This document shows, piece after piece, positions 56,901 through 64,000 of a DNA stretch of 64,000 bases (positions are counted from its first letter, which is position 1; each line of letters begins with the position of its first letter). The stretch lies in assembly GCA_002102555.1 (NCBI GenBank), contig MCFL01000004.1:620001-684000 (forward strand), read 5' to 3'. The DNA is from Catenaria anguillulae PL171 (Eukaryota > Blastocladiomycota > Blastocladiomycetes > Blastocladiales > Catenariaceae). A program made the position numbers and the translations under genes. The notes beneath the pieces were generated by a model, which worked only from the letters and a program-made list of their open reading frames with translations, ran no database searches and was not told where the DNA came from.

Positions 56901-56981
56901 AATGATTGATTTTTTGTTGGCCACCGTCCAGCCACGGGAATGGGAGGCTGTGGCCGGTGTGGTTGACTGTGAAGTCGTCAT
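53970..56981 (-). CDS. Prominin-like pentaspan membrane protein
   Basis: Exons complement(56454..56981), complement(56240..56376) and complement(53970..56139), 944 aa, no frame break. A start at 57056 would add 25 residues. Order: hydrophobic signal (IILLILTIALFAVSTFA); extracellular N-terminal region with NTTIDALNW; TM1 with a Cys-rich exit (VYGLLLLACSPCCACCFFGRK); TM2; first large Ser/Thr/Asn-rich loop of about 300 residues; TM3 (YIGLGGVFLFAFIVVYISI) and TM4 (LVFSALLFILTFFMFLSSFL); second large loop; a CKPVGQSL motif just before TM5 (MAFFLLASFGFTSMRVF); basic tail. This topology, the Cys cluster and the CKP motif are those of prominins (CD133), which organise membrane protrusions and cilia. 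The tetraspan Ttyh family is an alternative but lacks the fifth segment. Confidence 0.7.
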
Positions 56982-57056
56982 GGCGTGCCGATGCAAGTGT
57001 GTGACGAGTACTGCAGTCAGGACGGGAACTATGGGATCGGTTGCCGGGACTGTCAA

Positions 57057-57970
57057 TGTCTATGATGTGTTTACGTCTGGTCTGGGACACTATTCAGTGC
57101 ATGTATGCACATAAATTGTCATGACTTCCCTGCGTGACGCGTTGTCTGTTGTCGAGTCATGTCGCACCATGTCAAGTCGAGGTTGCCAAAAGCAGATCCA
57201 GAGAAACCAGGGAGATTATTGAACCCACAAAGTTGGGCCAAGTTTGTGTGTCACCTATGCCGGTGAAAGAGTGCTGCACCGAAATTTGCTGAGCGAACCT
57301 GCTGCTAGTCGCTCAGCCGTGACCACAATGACCAAGCAGCTTTGGCGTCTACAGGTCGTGGCATTGGACAGGCAAGGGAACATAGTACAAGTGACTACCT
57401 ATGAGATGTGAGCACCGCGTGACCAGGAGACTGTCACACACAAGGAGCGCTTTCAAATTCGCCGCCTCTGTCAAGAATTTGGGCATTTCACGCGATGACA
57501 CAGACACCGAACGCGCCGACAGAGGGGACGCCGATCTGTCGTTGTCGAAGGCGAATTGCAGCAAACATCCGACCCAGAGTTCTCAAATGCTTTGGCACTT
57601 GAGCCAACAAAGCCAAAAACTCAATGCAACAGCCCAGTGCATGCAGTTATATTCAGCCAAATGCTCAGGTGACTGCTTTGCCGCTTGAGCGGTTTCGACC
57701 GTTTTTTTTTTCGCTTGCTTGCTGGTGCTGGGCAACCGTGTGACAATATGTACTCCCGCATGGGCCGGCAATTGGTAGAGACGAGCGTGCGTGTGAGACA
57801 TGCAAGTGAGACAGTGACGGTGAGACATTGCCATGGCTTCCCGGATCGACTCACATCCTCTCGCTCTTTTCACTTTGCCTCCCACCGCGCGGGACCTGTC
57901 CAACATCAGCCGCCCGAGAGTGATCGTACAGTTGCCAGCAGCCCGCACGGTCCGCCACCGGCAGCCAGTC
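57057..57970. other. Intergenic and upstream region of HFM1
   Basis: Largely non-coding. The frame used by the helicase gene is open from about 57685 and has an ATG at 57748, so the HFM1 N-terminus may begin here instead of at 57971. A T10 run at about 57703-57712 lies just upstream. Confidence 0.35.
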
Positions 57971-60900
57971 ATGTCTTTCGCATACTCGAACCCAGCCTCG
58001 GCTTACCCTTCATCGTCCTCGGGTGGCGGCAACCGAACCCACGGGCGGGCCACTATGGCCATAGCCTCCATCGACCGCGCGTCAATGGAATCGACCACGT
58101 GCAGGACGTATCACCGCCGCCGCCGCCACCGTCCTCGTCCAGCATGGCTGCACTCTTGTCCGCCTCGGGGACGCGTCATCGCGGCGGTATCGGAATCGAG
58201 AGCGCGGCGACTCGAGTCGACCGATTGGTGGTCCATCCTACTGCCCCACCCTTACCCTACTCTCACAATGGCACTGCCACTGGCCACACGTCGAGCTCGA
58301 CTCACCGCATTACAAGCCGTTTTTGGACCAATCCTACATCGAGCACCCCAGCGTTCCCAGCCACTCCTTCGACAACAACAACGTCTTCCTTCTTTTCGGC
58401 TCGTCCATCCAACGTTAGAACCCCCAGTGTCTTCCCTGCCACTCCTCATCGCACCCAGCCCCAAGTTTCCCTGCCTATGCCGGCACAAACCCCGCGTGTA
58501 TCGTCTACCATCAGTTCTCCTCCCGTCGACCTATCTTTCGTGCCTGCAACTCCAGCCTCGTCTGCTCTTCGCCCTTTCAGTACACGTGGATCCGCAGTAA
58601 TTGGCGCACATCACCCTCTGCAACACTCTGCATTCGCCTCCGCGTCTCGTGCAGTATCAGTCTCCCCACGTCCCTCCAAACATTCGCACAACCCACCTCC
58701 ACAGCCACCTCCTTCCGCATCCTTTGAGAGACCATACGGCGACCAGGTCGGCCCACATCACTCGCCGTGTCCGAGTCCTCGACCGACACTGCCGCCTCCA
58801 GCAAATGATGTGATTGCCGATTTCCGTGCACGCTTGAATCGACAACCCAACGCTGCTCAAGGTGCCCGCCAGTCACATCAATCAGCATTTTCGTGGGACA
58901 CGCATCGCTTGCCTGCGGCAGTTTCAGCCCCTCAACGGACATCCCGATATGGCCATGATGAGCCAGAGGAGGAGACAAACTACGAGGAGCCTCAAGCGGT
59001 TGGATCCAACGTTTTCGCTGCACTCTCTGGACATGGCACCCGTACACATAATCCGCCATTCGACGTGGAACATGTTGCGCGTCCGGCGCACTGCGGACCG
59101 CCACCGCCGCCGCCTGCGATGGGCCCACCGATGCATCAAGCTCAAGGCATGGTGCCAGCGACAGTATTGGCCATGAGGAATGGTGGCAGGCTGCCTGTAA
59201 AACCCGTTTCGGACTTGCGTACGTGATCGGCTTTCCTCTTGATGTATCTGGAACGCCCATTCACTCGGAATGCGCGACTGTCGTATCAAGCAGCTCCACG
59301 TTTTCGCGGCATGTTTTCGTTTCCATACTTCAACTACATTCAAACGCAATGCTACGACGACGTACGCCTTCAAATCATCGCAGCTTGCTCAGGCGATCCA
59401 GCATTCGTACTAACCCAATCGCATCGTGCCACCAGCTCATGCACTCGGACACCAACCTTGTCACTTCCTCGCCGACAGGCTCAGGCAAAACCGCGCTTCT
59501 CGACCTGGCCCTGATCCGGCTGTGGTCGACGCACCCTACACCCCGTGCCGTGTATCTTGCGACTACCAAAGCTCTCTGCTCTGAGCGTGCCGCCGATTGG
59601 ACCCGCCGCCTGCAACCGCTCGGCATCACCGTGGCCGAACTGACTGGCGACACGTCGCTGTTTGACGCTCGTGGCGCCCAATCGGCACAACTGCTCGTCA
59701 TCACGTCGGAAAAGTACGATGCCGTGACGCGGCGGTGGCGCGAGTCGGCGCGCACACGCCAGTTTGTTGCCCAAGTCGGGCTCGTGCTGCTGGACGAGGT
59801 GCATTTGCTGGCGAGCTCGCGCGGCTCGACACTTGAGGCACTGGTTGCTAGGATGAAGGTGGTTTCGGCCGAGCTCAATACGCGCATTCGGTACATTGCA
59901 TTGAGTGCGACGTTTCCCAACATTGAGGATGTGGGCAAGTGGCTGGGCGGCGGCGCCAAAGTGTTTACGTTTGGCGACGAGTATCGGCCCGTGCGCCTCG
60001 AGCGGCTGGTGCTTGGGTATTCAACGGCGCACCGGTCGTCGTGGCAGTTTGACAAGGTCTTGGATGCGCACTTGCCCAATGTGATTCGCGAGCATGCCGC
60101 GGGCAAGCCGGCGCTGGTGTTTTGTGCGACACGCAAGGCGACCGAGGCGACTGCAAAGCTGCTGGTGGCTGATGGCGGGGGACTCGTGCCGGGAACTAAT
60201 GGGCATCTCTTTGTAAGGACAAGTCAGCACGCAAGGGCATTGGTTGAGGCCGCACAGCGTGTGCGGAATCAGGCAGCGAGGGAACTAGTCGTGCATGGTG
60301 TGGCGTTCCATCATGCGGGCGTGGAAATGGCGGACAGGCAGTTGATTGAGCAGCTCTTTCTCGCGGGCCAGCTGCTCGTGCTGTGCACCACGTCGACCCT
60401 GGCCGTGGGCGTCAACTTGCCCGCATACTTGGTCGTGCTCAAGGGGACCCAGTCGTGGACGGGCGGTGAGATGAAAGAGTATGCGCCCATGGACGTGTTG
60501 CAGATGCTGGGCCGCGCTGGAAGGCCACAGTTTGAGACATCGGGCAAGGCCATCATCATGACCACATCCAACAAGGTTGACGAGTACGAGTCGCTTGTTG
60601 CTGGCCGCACCGTGGTCGAGTCGTCGCTGCACTCGAACTTGATTGAACACCTCAACGCCGAGATTGCCCAGGGCACCATTACCAACGAGCAGCTTGCCGT
60701 GCAATGGCTCGAGAGCACGTTTTTGTACGTGCGCCTGCGCGCCGCGCCATTCTATTACGCCAACGTGGTGCACGGATCCGATAACCTGCGGCAGCTCGTG
60801 GCATCGACGCTCCAAGTCCTGCGTGCCGCCGAAATGGTGCGCGAGTCGCAGTTGACGCCCGAAGCGGCGGCGGCGGTCGGCCCAAGGCTCGAATGCACCG

Positions 60901-62917
60901 AGTACGGCAAGCTCATGTCACGCTACTGTCTGTCGCTGCAGACCATGCAAGCCCTCATGGCCGGTGGACCCTCGATTCCCCAACAGCTATATGCGATGGC
61001 GCTTGCGAGCGAGTTTTCGGGCACGTACGTCAAGGCCGGCGACAAGACCATGCTGGCCGACTTGAACAAGATGCAAGGGATCAAGTTTCGATTGCCCGAC
61101 AAGTACAAGTACAAGTCTACCGCCGACAAGGTGTATCTGGTGGTTCAGGCTGTGCTCGGCAGTGTCCAATTGCAAGGCAAAGATTTGGATCGGTTGCGCG
61201 TGTTTGTGAGTTGCGAGCAGGGCAACATTTGGTCAGCGTTGGGTCGTATTGCCGCCGCGGCAGTAGAACTGCATGTAGCCCGCAGGGACACGGTTCCGTA
61301 TGCGGCGGATCGGATCCGGCATGCGATTCTGTTGCTGCAGAGTGTCCGCACCAAGATCTGGTTTGATTCGACGCGTTTACTGCGCCAAGTGGACAAGCTC
61401 GGGCCCGTGTTGACGTCGACGTTGGCCGAGGCCGGTATCACAACTTTTGCCGAGCTAGCAAGTGCGCCGGCGTGGCGTTTGGAGCAATTGTGTCGGCGGA
61501 ACCCACCCTTTGGATCTGGGCTTGTCACGGCGGCCAACCAATTTCCGCATTTGGGCGTGCTGGGCCGGTTGTTACAGTCGACCCTGCTGCTCTCGGTCAA
61601 CATTTCCAATGCGGCAACTTGCAAAAAGGGTCCGCATGGCAGCAGCGCCTCGTGGGTCCATGTCCTGGTTCACGACGAAGTCGGTAAGCTTTTTTTCATG
61701 ACCGGGTCACACTCTACGACTTGGCCAAGGCCGAGTACAAGGCCAGAGTCACGTTGCCACCAGGTGTTCATTGTGTGTTTGCGTCGCTGCTGGCCGAGGA
61801 TTATGTTGGGTTGGATGGCATTTGCAAGCGGATCCCAGGACGAGACAAGTGTCAGTCATGCCTAGGTGGCTCTTGCCCGAGTCTGCTTTCGCCGCTCCAG
61901 ACACGTCGGCCGAGTTTGTGCCTGCAGCTACACAATTACCTGGACCGCTTCCACCACCCTCGGCGGACGTCGGCCCATCCAACCCCGCAGCACCGCTCTT
62001 TGGCCCTTCGACGCAGCCCATGCATCGTGTTCCGCCATTGTCAGCCGCTCAGGGCTCCATGATGCCGTACCAGCCACCCGCTCCACCTGCGCCGTCTCAG
62101 TTCGTACATGACGCCGCTCAATCCCTGTGTAAACACAAGTGCAAGGACCGGTACAAGTGCAAGCACGCTTGCTGCAAGCGCGGGCTACCCGAACGCCCGG
62201 CTTCGCCGATTCAAGCAGCCAAGCCGCAGCCAAAACCGCGCAAAAAGCAACTCACGCTCGAGCAAATCCTTCAAGGTATTCCAGAGCCCGTGGTGGTCTT
62301 GTCCGACTCCGAAGTCTCGGACGACGATTACGGCATCATGGAGGCTCTTGGCCGAACTGACGCACCAAAAGCATCCCGTAGCTCTGCTCTTCTGCCAGCG
62401 CGGAAACTAACGCCACCACCTCCACCACTGGCGACTGATGGATTGGACCTCGAGCACGAGTGGGACGATTTGGACGATTCGGTGTTCTTTCAAGCTGCAT
62501 CGCTCGATGTGTCCCAGCTCATGTCTGCATCAGCCACGATGTTCAAGCTTCCGCGTTGCCTGCCCACACGCAAGCGCCTCGCGAACCATTTGTGCCCATG
62601 GATTTTGACACCCGCCATTTGGCACATGGCCGGCAACAGCTTACTCCGCCGCACACAGATTCGCCGAGAGGCGATCGGCTCCCATCTGAGCAAAATTCTC
62701 GCTCCCTTCAGCCTCGGACCGACGAGCAGCTCCACCACAGCCCCAGTTCAGTGCTCGCGAGCCAACGACAGCGATGGCCCACCGACCTGACCCTCCCACG
62801 CTACCGGCATCGACCCGTATACCGGGAACGTCGAGTAACAGGGCTTCGAACCATGGCTTTCGGTTCCGCGCCGATTTGCTGCCTCGTGTGCGTCTGGAGC
62901 TTCAGCAGGCAGCGTGA
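57971..62917 (+). CDS. HFM1: Meiotic DNA helicase HFM1/MER3, with frame breaks
   Basis: Ski2-like superfamily 2 helicase of meiotic crossover formation. After a ~400-residue Pro/Ser-rich N-terminus: PAPRFRGMFSFPYFNYIQTQ, Walker A SSPTGSGKT, TTKALCSERAADW, TGDTSLFDA, DEVH box, SATFPNIEDV, LVFCATRKA, AYHHAG-type VAFHHAGVEMADRQL, STLAVGVNLPAYLVV, QMLGRAGRPQF, then winged helix, Sec63/ratchet domain with RNPPFGSGL, the HFM1-specific KHKCKDRYKCKHACCK zinc motif and LEHEWDDLDDSVFF. Introns 59219..59290 and 59362..59435 (donors GTACGT, GTACGC). The frame shifts near 58030, 61695 (in a T run), 61850, 62550 and 62770, all as one missing base. The natural end then reads RADLLPRVRLELQQAA with the stop at 62915..62917. 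Start (57971 or 57748) is uncertain. Confidence 0.85.
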
Positions 62918-63032
62918 AAGAGGCTGGATTCGAGTGAGACAATGTGTGTACATGATGGTTGTGGATGTGGTCTTCTTATACTGGTCTTCTTTCCCTCCTC
63001 TGACTTTTCTTTGTCTATTTGGTTGTTTCATG

Positions 63033-64000
63033 TCAATCGATTGCCAACAAATTTTTTTTAATAAGAATCCAGCTGCTCAAACCACCCACACGGGATGCAG
63101 GTTCACCTGTGGCAAAAAAACTGAATTGCAAGTTCCGGTCAATGGCCGAAACAAGAAACCAACAAACAGCAAATGCACCAACTAGGTCACTTGCATCCGT
63201 CATCAAGGCACCATACTTCATACTCGAAATGGAAACACCAAGTCGCTTGTACGCTTTCACGAGCGCGTCAGCGACCCGAGCGCGAAAAGGTACCCAGAAG
63301 TCGATGTTGCCGGCAAAAACACAATCCACCCAAGTCGGCTCCTCAACACAGACGTCCTCATCGAGTGGCAGTGGCAGCCTTTGCTGCATTCGTTGGAGCA
63401 CAAGACGAGTTTGCTCCGTTGGAACACGAGCAAAAGACGCAAAAAGGGTATGCGTTGCGACAGCGGCGAGCACGTGAATACAAAAAGTATCATCGCGCAA
63501 GCACGGGTGGGCGTGGGTGGGAGAGGATTGGGCGAGCGTGGTTGCTTGGGTGGCAGAAACGGCCTGCACCAGATTGCCGGCAGCGTCAAGGTATTGACCG
63601 TGATGCACGTCAGGGCCAAACCCAATCCCACAGACACCAGTCGACACAGAACGCAGCAAGCGAGAAATCTCGGGCGTTAACGTGGTCGCGGGAAACTCCT
63701 TGAAAATGTCGCGGGCAAACAAATATGCGAGGCATTGGACATGCCGGAGGATCAATGAGATTTGCGCCTTGGCCTTGCCCTTGGCAACCGACGAGTACTC
63801 CTTGAAAATCATATGCTCGGTGAGCCTGTTCTGGTTGGCGGTGGCGAGGTCGACGAAGTCGAAGAGGATCGGGGCGCCGGCGTGGTTGCGCTCGCCATGC
63901 TTGATGCTAGCGGCGAGTGCCTCACGCTGGGGCAGCGTGAGCGACGCAAACGGCTTTTGCGTCTGCAGGTAATTCGCCTTGCGCTGCAGCGCCAAGTCCC
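63033..64000 (-). CDS. Unidentified protein, N-terminus outside the window
   Basis: Open from the right edge to a stop at 63033, at least 320 codons. The right part is helical and well composed (LPQREALAASIKHGE, APILFDFVDLATANQNRLTEHM, ISLILRHVQCLAYLFARDIF, then LLRSVSTGVCGIGFGPDVHH). The middle and left parts (VLAAVATHTLFASFARV, WVDCVFAGNIDFWVPFRARV, MKYGALMTDASDLVGAFAVCW) also look coding, though introns may be hidden. The last ~30 codons may be intronic or past the true end. I recognise no family. It is convergent with HFM1, with about 115 bp between the stops. Confidence 0.55.
   Translation of the reverse strand, partial: DLALQRKANYLQTQKPFASLTLPQREALAASIKHGERNHAGAPILFDFVDLATANQNRLTEHMIFKEYSSVAKGKAKAQISLILRHVQCLAYLFARDIFKEFPATTLTPEISRLLRSVSTGVCGIGFGPDVHHGQYLDAAGNLVQAVSATQATTLAQSSPTHAHPCLRDDTFCIHVLAAVATHTLFASFARVPTEQTRLVLQRMQQRLPLPLDEDVCVEEPTWVDCVFAGNIDFWVPFRARVADALVKAYKRLGVSISSMKYGALMTDASDLVGAFAVCWFLVSAIDRNLQFSFFATGEPASRVGGLSSWILIKKNLLAID

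Noticed and set aside
12152-62917. Programmed ribosomal frameshifting as a system-wide mechanism
   Set aside because: No common slippery motif is seen at the break points, and breaks cluster by region rather than by gene class. Neighbouring genes, including all transposon genes, are clean.

Overview
The window is nuclear DNA of an early-diverging, probably zoosporic (flagellated) fungus. Genes are dense, on both strands, and broken by many short introns (about 58-100 nt). They are fungal/opisthokont housekeeping genes mixed with genes that fungi with centrioles and cilia tend to keep: a Tubby-domain protein, a CEP295-like N-terminal motif and a prominin-like five-pass membrane protein. I infer a chytrid or blastoclad-grade fungus; the species is not recognised. 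No rRNA, tRNA or CRISPR was found.

Layout. 0-12 kb: SUB1/PC4; PET191/COA5 (-); a protein with an Sld2/RecQ4-type N-terminus and a Tubby C-terminus; BOLA3-like (-); a CEP295-like coiled-coil protein; a CH-RhoGEF-PH-WW protein. 12-23 kb: a CtIP/Sae2 homologue, DDB1 (-) and CPSF2, the last two divergently transcribed. 22.8-27.2 kb: a tandem pair of type II membrane glycosyltransferase-like genes with identical intron positions. 27.95-39.25 kb: one large DNA transposon with 23-24 bp terminal inverted repeats, a CCG target duplication, an intact eight-exon Tnp2/CACTA-type transposase, a minus-strand companion protein with about 35 ten-residue repeats, and a Ulp1-like protease ORF. 39.7-57 kb: ERMP1-type M28 peptidase, Rab escort protein, an Old Yellow Enzyme, three Ser/Thr-rich presumptive GPI proteins, a TspO-related membrane protein, the Rab geranylgeranyltransferase beta subunit and the prominin-like protein. 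58-64 kb: the meiotic helicase HFM1/MER3 and an unidentified gene running off the right edge.

How genes connect. Rab escort protein and RabGGTase beta act in the same prenylation reaction and lie about 7 kb apart. CtIP/Sae2 and HFM1 both serve recombination. DDB1 and CPSF2 share a 241-bp divergent promoter region. The minus-strand secreted proteins at 47-51 kb look like diverged paralogues.

Two global observations matter to any user. First, about 30 frame breaks occur in six otherwise well-conserved genes (CtIP/Sae2, DDB1, CPSF2, the first glycosyltransferase copy, ERMP1, HFM1). Nearly all have the sign of one missing base, so they look like uncorrected assembly deletions rather than pseudogenes. 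Second, introns avoid the canonical GTAAG donor: about 26 of about 63 inferred introns start GTACG and only one starts GTAAG.

All exon joins were inferred by hand from reading frame, phase, GT-AG sites and remembered family motifs; no search or transcript was available.
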